A stretch of DNA of 64,000 nt, from positions 95,133,112 to 95,197,111 of the forward strand of contig RSEF01000001.1 in NCBI GenBank assembly GCA_003993805.1. The letters are read 5' to 3'. The notes below the pieces were generated by a model. The model did not search any database and was not told the origin of the DNA. It saw only the letters and a list, made by a program, of their open reading frames with translations. Each line of letters begins with the position of its first letter. Within the stretch, counting starts at the first letter, position 1. The stretch is from Himantopus leucocephalus (Eukaryota > Chordata > Aves > Charadriiformes > Recurvirostridae). Of this stretch, positions 1 to 12,979 are shown piece by piece. The translations under genes were made by a program, and so were the position numbers.

Positions 1-2415
1 GCAGGAGATCTAAGCATCGGTTTTTAATGAGGTAGAGCCTGAAAGGAATTCCATATATGTTAGGTGATGTAAGGAGCATTCTGTCACAGAACAGAAAGTG
101 TTGCAACCATGCCTCACTGCATGAATTGAATTACTAGAAAAACAGCCAGAATCCAAATGTGGAAGATACCTCATCATTTAAGATTGTTAAAACAAAACAT
201 GCGCTGTTGCACGTAATCTTGCACTGGCAATCAAGAAGCGGACTACATTATCTGATGCTTGGGTTCTCATTTACATGCATTTGTATTTGCAGAGATGGCA
301 TATTCATAAAGACTGAATCTGAAAGGCCACCCTCATATTGCAACTTCTTAGCATCCCTAATATAAATTTCATTAAGCAAGAGATTAGTGTGATTCACTTA
401 TCCATGCTGCAAGTATGATGTTTTTAAAGTGAGTAAAGAATCTGCAATCTGATCTACCTAACTCTGCTTTGCTGCAAACATGCCAGATATCCTGCACCCC
501 TGCATGTTGCATCCTTTAGGAACTGCCACCTGTGGTTTAGTGGACTCAAAGTGAGATCCATCTTAAAAAAACAATGGAGATTGTGGGGACAAAAGAAACA
601 ATTCATATTATTTAAACATGGACATTTTGCTTCTCCATTCTGACAAAGGATGAAGTATCTTGCATTGCTAGTGAGGGGTCATTAAAAAAGGCTGCCCTGT
701 GTGGCCAAAAGCATGGGTGACTGTACTGGTTACAACAAATATAAATCTCCAGCATGGTCTTATATCCAAAGGGATCCTCTGGGGGAACCATACTAGAAAT
801 CAAAAGCATTGAAGCCCTGACCCCTGGCTCCAACAGAGGCTGCTCAGAGTGTCATAGCATCCCTGCAAATAGCTGACAGTAGATCTACCTCCCTTTCACT
901 TAGGCGGAGGACTAGAAGCTCTCCTAAAGCACAGTATTAGAGTAGGGCAATCAAAGACCTAATCAGCAGTGACTGCATCAGGAAGGTGGAAGTCGGGCTG
1001 AGCACGGCACAGGGATACATTTCTCTTTCACACAGACCCTGTACGCTGACCCCCAGTAGCCACCCAGAGTTCAACTTCAGCATCTGACCCAGACCTCCAG
1101 TTTTAACCCAGGTCTCAGAGGGAAGGCTGAACACGAAGCTCTGTGTTGTTGCTACACCTCTGATAGATGTGCTGCAGTATGTCACTGAAAGCCTGACGGT
1201 CGTGTTCCCAAGGGGCACCCAGGCTTCCAGCTTCAGCGAGGTGAAAGGCAGCTGCCATTCGCCCCAGCACCAGCTGGAGAAGCCACAGCAATGTGCAACG
1301 AGTGTCAGCAGTGAAAGCCTCGGGGGCGAAGAGGGAAAGAAACCACGTCACTGTAATGGAACCCTTCCCTGCCTGTCTCTCTGTCTGTCTGTCTGTCAGC
1401 AAGGACTTCTGAGTCAATAAATACCAGTCAGAACGCACAATTCCTGCTGACCTGCAGTCCCCCCTTCATCTCTGGAGAAAATAAACATGGGCTGTGGGTG
1501 CTGAGCCGCTCTGCCTTCTTCAGAGCCTCCATTGTATTTGTGTTTGCAGCGTTTCAGCCAGCAACACTGGGCAACGTTCACTCGGTACTCCCAGGAACTT
1601 GGAGGAACTCCCTGGTTATTATGAGATTACCCCTTCACTGCAAAATAAACGGTTCTTTACAGATACCCTCTCAGGGGTGTTCCCTCACAGATGTCCGGGA
1701 GTCAGGAGGGGTCAGGACAGGAGGGATTTGACATTGTGTATAAATCCTCTCAGTGCAAGCTGCAGCCCCCAGCACAATGCCATTCACTGTCCAAAGCATC
1801 CACAGGAACAGCAGCTGCCTCTGGAAAGCCTAACGGAGGCCCTCTGTCTCACACCTCAGCCCGCAGCACCACCGTACATGTCTGCAGGCAGCCCAAAAAT
1901 TGGACGCTGGTCACTTGTGTCTGAACAGAAGCACCGCTTGCCATATCCGTGTTGTTGTTGTCCCTGTTCCTGGGGGAAAGCATTTTGGTTTGGGATGCTC
2001 TCGCTGTCTTATTCCACATCTTAATAGAGCCATTTGTCCTTTCTGTCAGTCAATGTTCACAGTATAGTTGTCGAACTACTGATTTAATGACAAAAGGCCC
2101 AGCATCCCTCATGCTTGCTATATGCTTGGGGGGGGAATGAAGGGACAGAAATGTCTTCATTTCCCAATTTGCTAGCAGCAGTAGCAGACTGCCATTTCAT
2201 ATTTGGTCTGGCCATTAAAAGGGGGTGAGACACACTGCGCCCGTGGGCTTCACAGGTACTTGACCACAATGGAATGATTCAAATGCTTTCTGGGTGGTGT
2301 TCCACTTTCTCCAGATTGGAACCTAGCGGTGATAGATCCTTCCAGCTCTATTCTCCAGGACCATGATGATGCTTGCTACTAGCCTCATCCTGTTCCCAAT
2401 TTCCAGTTCCAGATT
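1..2415. other. Intergenic flank, no gene seen
   Basis: About 940-2020 is richer in GC and has a few open frames on both strands (the longest is 176 codons on + from 1494). None resembles a known protein, and the frames overlap each other in several phases, so I read this as noncoding. A small CTGT-rich simple repeat lies inside. Confidence 0.5.
1373..1398 (+). repeat. CTGT/CTCT simple repeat
   Basis: Short imperfect tetranucleotide run of CTGT units with CTCT interruptions. Confidence 0.7.
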
Positions 2416-2492
2416 TTCTGTACCCTGTTCTTTGAGACTTTAAGTACACTAAGGCAGGGACTGTTTTACACAATGCCTGGAACACACCTGAT
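2416..2492 (+). repeat. Possible L2/MIR-type 3' tail fragment
   Basis: The segment reads TGTACCCTGTTC, then AAGGCAGGGACTGT, then AATGCCTGGAACA. This order (GGCAGGGACTGT, then TGCCTGGCACA) is the hallmark of the L2 LINE 3' end shared by MIR SINEs. It is heavily diverged and lacks the terminal simple repeat. Confidence 0.4.
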
Positions 2493-2644
2493 ACACTGAG
2501 ACGCTCCATCGCCAACTTACTCAAGCTGCTTTTTCTCCCTCTTCCCCGTAACCCCTCCAAACACTCAGTTAAAAGTGAAAAGATTTAAAGATATTTCAAT
2601 CTGGCAGGGAAGGTGGAGGATTATTTGTTTGCTGCTTTGAATTT

Positions 2645-2678
2645 AAAAAAAAACCAAAACAAAACAAAACAAAAAAAG
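2645..2678 (+). repeat. A-rich AAAAC simple repeat
   Basis: A-rich run with several AAAAC units. Confidence 0.7.
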
Positions 2679-2679
2679 G

Positions 2680-5600
2680 ATTATTACTGCCAATGTTTGA
2701 CAACAGAGAACAGAGGGGATTTTCTTCAAAAAAACCCCAGAGCATACAAATAATCCAGCAGGCTTCAGGTCACTTGTCTGCCGAGCTATTTGGGGTCATT
2801 CCGAAAGCCAAGGCTGCTTCACAATTTGCAGAATTTGCTTTCTCTATTTTCACCTAGACCACTGTCTACAAGGCAGTCCCGTAAGCCTGAGAAACCATCC
2901 GAACGTCACACCACAGTCCTGAGGCTGAGCTAGTACAAAGGCAAGACACGCTTCACCGAATGTCGGACAGAAGAATGGCCCAATGGGACACAAGGGTGGA
3001 CAACTGATCTCATAGGTGACCTGCACAAGAGTGTGTGGCATAACGTGTTCAACAGAAGCTTCTCAGAGGACAGGGCAGAAGAGCAATCATGAGTGGCATG
3101 AGCTGGTCCAGGGGGGCACAGTCTGCTCTGGTGCGCAGTCAGAGCCCCAGCTTTCCACATCTCTGCAGCCTACGCAGAACTCACTCACTCTAAGTCATGC
3201 CCCAGAAATCGTAGCTTATGTTTTAAAAAGCTTCTGACAATTGCAGTTATGGAAATAACTGTGAGAACCTGAACCACGGGTAAACCATTGCAGCAACGTA
3301 GAGCTGCCTCGGAGCTGGGAACAACAGTTCTCGCATCCCCTTCTCGAAGCATTTCAGTCACAGCCTCATTAACTCATTTATTCTGTGGCAATGGAATTTG
3401 GCACTTTCCCAAAATGCGTAAATACAGTATTTCACCAGTACCTGCAGTCAGGTACCTGACATCAGCTTCTGGCCAGCTCGCAAGCCAAATGCACTCAAAG
3501 TCAGGGAATAGGCTGTTCGTAGTAAGGGATGCAGTCTGGCACATGGCAGCAGCAAGGCTGAGGACTGTGATCTGATAAGCTGCTGAAACCATCTACAAGT
3601 TAACTCCTTCCCAGGCACATACCAGAAAAAAAAAAAGTCCTGGACTATGCTTCTTGAAACAATACTTCACTAAACAAGGCCCTGACAATGGAGATAGATT
3701 GCCTGGAGACATTGTGGGGCCAAGAAAAGATAAAAGCTTTCTTAAAAGAATGGTTGAAAATATTCATTGCCATATTGTGGTGATGACTATTTTCAGCAGA
3801 TATGGGCCACAGCTGCACATGTTTGTGTGAAGAAAGGAAGACAAGAATGAAAGGACTTTTTTTTTTATATTATTACCGTTTGGTCCCATCTCATTACAGA
3901 ATACACAGAAGCTGGCTCTGTAAAGGATGCATTCTTTTGAACCCTTGTGGCTTGCAGCCTGAGCTAAGGTAAATAGTTGTTAATGAATTTAATTTAAGCC
4001 ATTAATGAGACACAGCATCTAACTCACTTTACAGCAGTGTAGGTCCTGGCCTATATGCTATACCAGGTCTATGTACTGTATAAATAATACTGTGTAAAGA
4101 AACTATTAATGTTGTGAAGTCAAACATTCTGACGCTAAGGATCATCAGCAATAAGCCTGACCTTATTTCAGCCCTGTCTATGAGCTACCTTACCATCTTT
4201 AATTACATAACTACATAAGAATTTTCCACTGGATCTCTATTGAAGATCCTGTATATTTGAGGTCTTTTATACTCATTGTTCAATAGGTAGGTTCATGTTT
4301 TATTTACTGCATATCACCCAAACTCTGCTCTGAAGCCTGAATCATTGATTTTCCAGTTGTTTTTTTTTTTTTTACATATATTTAATTTTTGAATTTCCAA
4401 TGTGTGGAAATTCTTCTTCTCTTTCTGGAGACAAGCATCTGAGTTCCATGCCTCTCCCCTGTCATGTTTCCAGTCCTACCTGTAAGCCTCCCACGCCTTC
4501 TCAGAACATCAGGATATTGAGCCCAGCAGCTCTTTGTCCCAATGTCTTCATTCCCAGTACTTCGGTCCCAGTTCCCTACCTTCTGCAGTCTTGTCAGAAA
4601 GGTTCCTTCTCCTCTCCCATGCTCTGTCAGACAAACACTGAAACCACAGCGGAGGCAGCAACACCGTTCATCTCCTGTGCCCTGAGACAGCGTGGCCACA
4701 CCAGGTACCCCAGTGCCGGTGGGAGAGAAGGTTGCCATCCATGCCTGGGTTTGAGGACAGGCAGAAATCCTTCAGAGAACGTACTTGAGTAAATGTGGGA
4801 AAATTTTCACGGAAATAGGCAAGTATACATTCCTGACATCAGAGGGATCCTCCGCCCCAACCACTGATCAAAAGACAAGTCTTTCATCCAAATTAGGTAG
4901 GGATTATTAATTCTAACTCATATCCCTTTCAGGTTTTTTTTTAGCATATACATGAGAATAAAGTCTGCCTACATTTTTTTCTGAAAATTCAATTAATTAT
5001 TTTCCTCCCTTTTTCAAAGAAAGGGGAAAGAAGGATGCAAGGTACAGAAATTAATCCCTGACATGGGAAATTTCACCCTAGTTATTTCAAACGTAGCAAA
5101 GTTAATACACAACTGAAAACAAGGCATTATAGTATGTGGCATAAATTTTCAACATACTTAATCATAAACATTTCCTTATACGTTGGCTATAACAATCAGT
5201 TTCCAGGACTATTTCTCTTAAATCAAAAACAAAACTCTGGTTTGCTCTCATATTTATTAAAAGGTGTGCTAAGATCTTGCAAATATTTAGTCAAAAACTC
5301 GTTAATAATCCTTCCTACGTTGTACTGAAAATGTTGGGCTCAGCCTGAGCAACCTCTTCAACCGAATTCCCACAGCCAAACCACAGCCATCATAATGCAG
5401 AGTTATACCCTCCTGTCCCAATATACACGACATGGATAAAATCAGAGCAGTACAGCCGGGATAACAAATTAACCAGGGGATCATTAAAGACTCCAAGCCT
5501 GGGGACTCACTTCCTCTTCTCCCGCCAGCAGCCCATCCACCTTCCCAAGCCCCACATCCGCTCTCCTTCCACCCCTTGCCCCCACCACCATGGCACACCT

Positions 5601-6130
5601 TGGTCTCTACCTGGGGTGGGCAGTTGGTCAGGGCCCATGCTATGCAGGTCACGTGGAAAATAGGCTGAAGAACAACAGGAAACCATCATTTCTTGTGCTA
5701 AAGAAAGGAGTGACCAGAAGTGAACAAGCAAAATGCTAAGGTCCCTGACTCTTGTGACACTACGGTCAGGGTGAGCTCCGGCTCAGTTTTTTATCAGCCT
5801 TAGCATCAGGGTTGAGGACTGATGAGAAAATTGAATTGCCTTGTCCCCAGAAAGGCCCGAGGAGAAGGTGATTTTTCTGGCCTGGGTGAGGTGCTTTGAA
5901 AGGGGATCCCAAGGCACGTTGATAAGGGATCTGGCAGTTCTGCTGCTTTGGTGGTACCTGTTTTGTGGACAAACAAATGACTTCAGTTCCCGATGCTGTC
6001 AATCTGGAATCCCTCATCGCCACCAAATTAATAAAAATGACTTTAAAAAGTGAATAAAAACATTTAAAAAGTGCTAAGTAGCCAGCAGTCTGGCGCTTGA
6101 AGCCCAGGATCGGACGGTAGAGAGGGAGCA
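2680..6130. other. Intergenic flank, no gene or named repeat seen
   Basis: This is mixed-composition DNA with two GC-richer patches (about 4400-4790 and 5340-5760). Both patches have open frames on opposite strands (for example 130 codons on + at 4400 and 118 on - at 4382) with no family resemblance. I see no splice-bounded coding pattern. Confidence 0.45.
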
Positions 6131-6139
6131 GGGGGTCTC

Positions 6140-6560
6140 TTTCTCACCTAGGTAATGATTATACGAGCCCCATAAGGACATAGTTAAATCAAGTATTAAG
6201 AAGACTGCACTTAAGAGGGGGAAAATATGTCAATCACACTTTGCCTTTGACAAAAGGAAATTCCTTGAAACTGAGAATGGGGAGAGAGCGGGAGGGAGAG
6301 TGTCTCGTCATGTGGGTGGCCAGGAAACTGGAGGCCAGAAAAGTACGAGAGAGAGAAAGAGTAAGAGACAGGGGGGAAAAAAAACCCCACCAGACTGAAT
6401 TCTAATCCAAATGCTGTGAGGCGTTCACACCAGGCCTTGTGAGAATATTAACAAGGTTACAGGAGAGGGGCCTTTAGCCTCGGGAATTATTAGTGAATAT
6501 GGAATTATATTTGCGCAAACACAACCAGATGCAAGCAGCTAAATGCTCTGCAGATGTGAG
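6140..6560. promoter_or_regulatory. Candidate conserved noncoding block with T-box-like palindrome
   Basis: The region combines low-repeat unique sequence with dense transcription-factor-like words: AATGATTA and TTAATC-like homeobox cores, and paired T-box half-sites (TTCACACC at 6424-6431 and CTTGTGAG at 6436-6443). It has no open frame. In vertebrates the gene on this side of WARS2 is TBX15, whose flank is rich in enhancers. This is a hypothesis from appearance only; conservation cannot be tested here. Confidence 0.22.
6276..6395 (+). repeat. Purine-rich (GA) low-complexity stretch
   Basis: The + strand is dominated by GA, GGGA and GAGA words, ending in a G-run then A-run. It is simple low-complexity sequence inside the candidate regulatory block. 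Confidence 0.5.
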
Positions 6561-7479
6561 AGGAGACGGAGTGTGTTCCAAATGGGCAGCAGCTTCGTGT
6601 GTTTTAACCCTCCATCGTGGTGCCTGGTTGCCTGTCTGAGAGGGCTGCTTTTCTGAAATGGCAATGGGACGGGAGGGACAGGGTCTTCTTTTTTATCAGA
6701 AATTCCTACATTTAGGGATTATTCTTCTCCAGAGCCACTAGCATCTCCCAGCTGACTGACTATCGTGCTGAAGAATACGTCCTGACTACATTCTTTTCTC
6801 TCTCTGTGCCTTAGATTAATTTCCCGCAAGTTTTAATTTTTCTTCCATTTTGCCATGTCTTTTTCTAAAATCTCCCTCTGTCCTCCTTCCCTGTTTTTCC
6901 TCATTGTTTGCTTTCTCTGGTTGCATTGTCTAACTCCATTGTGGCCTGGGTAGCTAGCCCATATGCACGACATCGCAGGCTGTTTCCATTAGAATGAGAA
7001 ATTGATTACAAGAGCCAGGTATTTCTTTGAAGTAATCCTGTTTTACTACAAACAAAGTCCCCCTTCTTGAAATACAGTAAGATTGAACAAGAATCCGTTG
7101 CTTTGCTCACGATCCCAGATCTGCTTGCAGTCGGGGCTCTGCTCAAAAAGCTCCTTCCCTTGGCTTTCTTTCAAGGCCATTGTGTAGTCACTTCATTTCT
7201 CGTACCATGATTTTTGGGTTTGCTCCCTGCCTGTTTCCTCCCGCTTTCCACTGTTTCATTCACTATAATCGATCCTCTGCCCCTGCATTCAATGTTTACT
7301 TCGGGCAGTAGCCTCCATTGTTTAAGTTATTGCTAAACACAGGGTGTCCCCTCTTTTAGCCAGTGTGGAAGGCAGCGAGCACACCTAGCACCCCGAGTGC
7401 GATTTATGGATGATTCGAAACCAAAAAGCTGCCTCTCAGCTCCCAAACTCACAGTATTAGGTGCATAATACCAGTAACT

Positions 7480-7880
7480 TAGTGACTCGGTTGAGAATGC
7501 AGCTTCATCGTTCTAGATGAATCGCTACTTCCAAAGTAATTACAGTCCCTGCTCTGAAGAGGAGACAGCATATACTGAATCTTTAAAGATCAACTTTACC
7601 AATTTAAGTACAAAGCCACTGAAATGGCCGTAGGCATAATTATAAGGGGTTTTAGTGTCACTCTGTGGCAGGATTAAGACTTATGCTCAAGAAGAAATTT
7701 TCTGCTATGAAGAATAATGGCAGCAAATGACAGTTCATCCTATAGAATTGTAAATGTAAAAAAAGTATGGAGATCTGTAGGCTTATGTACATGGGATTTT
7801 AACAGATTACAGATTGGGTGAGTATGCTAACTGTGATTTTAATTACCTGAATGGCTTGAATATCTATTAAGTAAGAACTT
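7480..7880. promoter_or_regulatory. Second candidate conserved noncoding block
   Basis: Unique, non-repetitive, non-coding sequence with several homeobox-like ATTA/TAATTA cores and CATAATTATAAGG. It looks like vertebrate noncoding conserved DNA, but that impression is weak evidence. Nothing coding is present from 6.6 to 8.8 kb. Confidence 0.18.
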
Positions 7881-8814
7881 GCCCACTTGTGTCCTTGAAT
7901 CACAATGCTTGTTTTCGAAAATAATCACAATATTCCTACAGTATGGCTTGTGCAAAATTATTGATAACGTATGCCCTCAAATTTCAGCATCTTTTAAAAT
8001 ATTTTCTATCACTTAAGAGTACAATATATATGGTTTGATTACAAAACAAATTTTCCAGTAATTTCCAAGATGTATTTGAATATATTAATCTGCTTAGAGA
8101 TTAAAAATCAGGCATTTTAAAAAATGGACCACCCATTATTAGACCTCTCTTTGTCTCCTATCTTGGTAAAAAGAATACAGACTCCAGCGACCCAAGAGTA
8201 TATGAGTCAGGAGGCTGCCCAGCAAAAACGGAAGGATAGAAAAATATCACATCTTCATCAATGAAATGCTTATTATTCTGTGACAAAAATAATTTCCTAT
8301 TAAATCTGTCAAATAAGAATTTTGTTCTCTTAGTATTTAAGGAGGAGTCAAGGCATCAATGGGAGACAGCAGCAAAAAGGACTTCAACCTCCCTACAAAA
8401 CTGGCTAAAAGCTCTGCTAGCTCCCACACAAGCGGAACTCGTAACCTTGCACGAAGACTTTATTTCACTTGCTTCTTGTAATTGAGCTGGTTTTGTTTGC
8501 GTATTTTTCCTTTTGCATGTAATCTTGTTTTCCCCCTAGGCCAGGCCCAATGGCTGCTTGGTGGACCACCGCGTCCCCTCAACATGGCTGCCGCTCCCCA
8601 GTGCTCTGGATGGGCCGAGAGCAGCGGCAGGCCTCAGCTGGTGGCCACGTTGAGAAGGCTTTCCCCCATTGTTCCCAATGGGGTCTGTGTTTTATGATGC
8701 CTCACAGTATAGGCAGCCACCATCTCCCCTGAGGGCAATGGCAGTTTCTGTTTCATGGAGAACAATGGATGATGGTGGCCAGTCCAAAAGGGAACAATTC
8801 TGCATGGGGGGATA

Positions 8815-8840
8815 AACAACAACAACAACAACAAAACAAC
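8815..8840 (+). repeat. (AAC)n microsatellite
   Basis: Seven or so AAC units, ending in AAAACAAC. Confidence 0.8.
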
Positions 8841-8879
8841 TTTTAGTTACAAAAAATAACAGCAAGTATGGCCATTCAT

Positions 8880-10070
8880 ACAAAGCATCTGGGAGGAAAG
8901 CACCTATTGTGCCAGATGCTCTTTACAGACAAGCTGAGAGGGAGGGCAGTGTGCTCGTTTTCTGCATGGAAGGGGAAGCCATAAGCACCTTCCCTGGAGG
9001 AGTGACGGAGAGAAAAGCGGACATGCGGAGACGGCTGGCTCCAGGCTTGTCAGCAATGTGGGCAAAATTGCGTTTTGCTGCCCACAGGAGAAGGGACAGG
9101 GTCAATTCTGCCATGAGATGGAGGAAAGGTGAGAAGCTGAGGCGCAGGGACAAGCTGTGAAGAGCTGACCAGTCACTGCCGCCATCACCAAGAGTCCAGA
9201 AGAGCTGAAGACATGGACCGATGCTGCTTGGCGGTGCCACCATCCTGCCCAGCCAGAGCCGGTGCTCATGCAATCCCCTCGCTCCCTCAGCAGCGGCGGT
9301 CGGCCAGGCTCTCCAAGTCTGTGGCATAAGAAAAGCAGGCGGCAGGGCAGGGAGGTGTTGCTGTCACCCCCAACCAACCTGATGCTCTAGGCAGCTGGCC
9401 TCCCCGCCTGAATTGAGTGCTGGTTCGGCATACGAGGGGACTGGGATCGTGTGAGCCTGGGGAGTTTCACACATTCACAGGATAAAGCCAGGCCAAGGGA
9501 ATGCAAATGAGGGGGTCGTGTATGGAGAATAATTAATGGTGGGAGGTGACAAACCAACGGGAATTTGGAGTGCAGAAAGCAAAGGGTGTGATAGTCTATT
9601 TCAGCAACTTTTCATTGTTCTTGGTGAAACAAGGCGGCTGCAAACCCAGCCAAAGGTATCCCATAAACCATAGGTGTTCTGCGTTCCCCAGATGGGAACA
9701 CAATAGTCACAGCATAGCCATGAATGTGAGTATAAATGGCAAAATAAAAAAAAAAAAAACCAAACATTGAAAATCTTTAGCTAGGAGTGTTATTTAATAT
9801 TATATTAACACATGTGACTGACTTTTTTAGAGATAATTATAAGAACTCTGCATTTTATATGCTTCAGTCTTTCTGGTATCTAGAAATACACTTCACTGTG
9901 CCATAGCTACATTTTTGTAAAGTGTTTATTTTGGTACTTCACGACAGTCTTATTTTTTAAATTAGCATCAAATAATCAGTGAAATGTATATTGAACTGTA
10001 CATTAATAAATGGATGTCAAATCATTACCACTTACAGGTGTTAAGCCCCTGATCTCATTTTAGCAATCAG
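8880..10070. other. Intergenic flank, no gene seen
   Basis: 8900-9420 is GC-richer, with frames on both strands (134 codons on - at 8923 is the longest) that resemble no known protein. An octamer ATGCAAAT lies at 9501-9508 and an A-run at 9746-9759. The rest is AT-rich. Confidence 0.4.
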
Positions 10071-10072
10071 TA

Positions 10073-10195
10073 TTTTTATTAACCACATAGAAGAAAATAT
10101 GAAAGCACTGCTAGTAAAGTTTGCAGATGATGCACAGCTTGGTGGAATGATAAACAGTATTGAGAAAGAGCCAGTTGTACACAGCTGGGTTGTTC
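10073..10195 (+). mobile_element. Old CR1/L3-like LINE fragment, reverse-transcriptase FADD box (sense)
   Basis: One frame reads IFINHIEENMKALLVKFADD, then AQLGGMINSIEK, before a stop near 10200. This is the CR1-clade reverse-transcriptase palm with the catalytic FADD box and the following LGG. It is a short decayed relic: sequence on both sides is not recognisable, and the frame is stopped soon after. A related piece lies in inverted orientation 230 bases downstream. Confidence 0.65.
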
Positions 10196-10384
10196 GATAG
10201 GAAGGGGAACTCATTCAAGCAACGTTTCTGAACACACATAAATAAGGAAGGTCGCACACCTGGAAACAAAAAACCTGTGTCACTCTTACCAGTTGGGAGA
10301 CTGTGGAAACCACTGACACTGAAATTGGTAGACAGAGATGAGATAGAAAGAATGTGAGCTCTCAGTGCGGTGCAGCAGCTAACA

Positions 10385-10460
10385 CTATTCTCAGATACAT
10401 AAATGTTATTTACTGTTCTATCAATCTGCACATCACCTGCAAACTTTCTTAGCAACACTT
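10385..10460 (-). mobile_element. Old CR1/L3-like LINE fragment, FADD-box region (antisense)
   Basis: On the minus strand this reads VLLRKFAGDVQIDRTVNN, the same part of reverse transcriptase as the plus-strand fragment at 10.1 kb. The second catalytic Asp region is altered (FAGD). The two aligned pieces are about 70% identical over some 60 bases, by eye. Confidence 0.5.
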
Positions 10461-10464
10461 CTTT

Positions 10465-12975
10465 TTTTTTTTTTTAGCAGATGGTTGAGGAGCAGCAGAC
10501 AAATGATATTGAGAATAGCAATAGTATTATGGCACATTTTGGTGCTTACCCTGTACAGAGAGCTTGAAAAACTGAAAAGATTAAGGAGCCACAACTGTAA
10601 TTTAAAATGTGTAAAGCCTATTTTATCACAGTTTTGAAAAAAATCAGTCCATGCCATTTCTTTAAGGAAAAAAACCCAAAACATTCTTTGATTATAAGGT
10701 GAGAAGATTTCTGAAAGTAAAATGCGTTTTAGCATAAAAGGCGATGAGGTTATACAATCTAAAACTGGAAAGTGAAATTAGACTAATTTAAATTGGAAAT
10801 AGGGCATATTTTTTAGGAACTGGAACAATTTATAAAAAATAAATCATAGGTTTTACATCAATGTCTTTTCAAAAGTGTCTGGTGCCTAATGACCCCTGAT
10901 TTAAATGCGAATTATGCGAGCAGATCTCTCTGTACCCTACTCTCACATCTTTAAGATCCTTATTCCAAGAAGCAGGTTGAGGGATTGACTTCATTATTCT
11001 TTGTAGAGTCTCCTCTGAGAACCTTGGACAGACATGTAAGTCACAGGCAAATGCTCACACTGTAATATATCCTCTAGAGAAAGTGAGAGAGATGTCATGC
11101 TAATTGCCATTGTAAAAAGGCAGCTGTCAGGCTCTCTTACTAAACCACCAGAGTTATAAAGCAGAGGTTCAGACTGTGTGAATTCTTACCTATTCCTTAA
11201 TTTTCCAAATCTGTTTGCTTTTGAGATTTTTCCTAACAGACAATTTATTAACTTTGCCAAGCTTGTTTAAAACTTTTAACTTTTCTTCATTTTCCTATTA
11301 ATTCTAGTAATAATATTTGCAGTCTTAAGAGTATTTAATATCTTCACAGATATGGAAATATCACCATCAGTTGGGTATACCTGAAGGAGGGTTGGCAGAT
11401 GGGGGAAATGATTAGGAGACAGAAGACCATCCTCACCAATAATGTTGCCCAAAGTAAAACTCTAGTTCATGGACTGTTACTTGAAGATGTGCTTCCACTC
11501 CAGAAAAGAAGAATCGCTGCTGCATACCAGCAAAAGCCTCCTTGGTGCCCGAGACAATTATGACTGAAGAACCAGTCGAGATGATGATTTTATCAAACTG
11601 TTTCCCAGATTTGTTCCCGCTTTGCATACAACTTAACGGATCTTTTGGGTACAATGGGGTGAGGGAGTACATGAATCTGGTGAAATATATTTTGGTGGTA
11701 TTGGCATAGATGCATATTAGTATACTGAATTTTTAAAAGGAGGGCATTTATGTAGGAGATAGGAAGGTCTCAGGGCAGCATCTAAACCAATAAATTTCCT
11801 TCATTCCAGGGCTAAATTCCTCTAAGAATACCAGAAAGTATGAGAAAGCACTGCATATCTGGCCCCCAGTGCTTCGTACAACATCTTTTCTCTCCTTTTC
11901 CAGTCTTGTGTTCTTTAAAAGCAGACAGATATGGATGATACGTCAGCACCAATTTTTTTCTTTGTGAAGTCCGTTGACATAGCCATTTTTTTTCTGTGTG
12001 TGGATTTCATTTAACTGATAGAGGGTAAGTACGTCCATTCACCATTTCTACTGATGGTCCCTAAGAACACTTACCTGGACAGCAATATTTGCATATAAAA
12101 CTGAGTTTCAGATACGAAAGACAGGCGTTATTAAAAGCATTGCTTATGTTACACCCCAAAATACGTTAAGCATTTTAGAGATATAGAATAAGATAGCTCT
12201 CTGCTGGGAAGAATGATTGAAGGTCTCCTCAGACACCCAGGATGGTTTAACCACCGGAAATGATAGCAGAATAGGGTTTGCTATTTACTGTAGTAAAGCA
12301 ACCTTGTCTATAAACTCCTTATTGCTGCAAACCAAAGGTGTGTGTCTGGGGAGGGCAAGCTTTTCCCCTTGATGTTCCAGGACATGGAAATACAATCCTT
12401 TTTCAGACACAGATGTTTGCAATAGAAAACTTTCACTCCGCTCTGTTCTGTTTTTAATCTGCTCATGACAGGAAACACAGATTCAAAATGAATGTAAAGA
12501 ACAGAGTCACCATAACTGATGGTAATACAAAAGAACATGTAGGAAAGAATTCTTTTTCCCAACATATTATAGGGAGAAAATGTTTACAGATTTCAGAAGA
12601 TTCTAAGTGGTTTTATTTCTCAGTGGCTACCAGTACCGTGTTTTTCCATGAACTTCACAGGACGTAGCTCTCTGCAGTGCTATGGTACTATCAACAGTTT
12701 CAGCATACAAAAGATAATAAAACACTTCTTCATGCTCTCTGCCAGATCTTCAGCGCTTTCAAATGGCTACCCTGCCAAAGCTGCGCTGAACAGACAGATG
12801 TATAAAAATAGTCAGAGATTCTTCCATAGCATGTGTAAAATGTAAAATGAAACAGGTAAGAGTAATCGATTCGCCCTCTTCAGCCAGGCTTGCTGCTAAC
12901 CTCTGGGCTCTCAAGAATTTCAAAGATGTGCTTTTAAACTACGCCAACCTACGCGTCTCAAGTGAAGTTCTTTAT
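10465..12975. other. Intergenic flank, no gene or clear repeat seen
   Basis: AT-rich DNA with only short, unrelated open frames on both strands. No repeat consensus is recognised. Confidence 0.4.
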
Positions 12976-12979
12976 CTAT

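Noticed and set aside
1494..2024. 176-codon plus-strand frame in the upstream flank
   Set aside because: No recognisable domain, overlapping frames in other phases, and no splice or promoter context; read as chance in a GC-richer patch.
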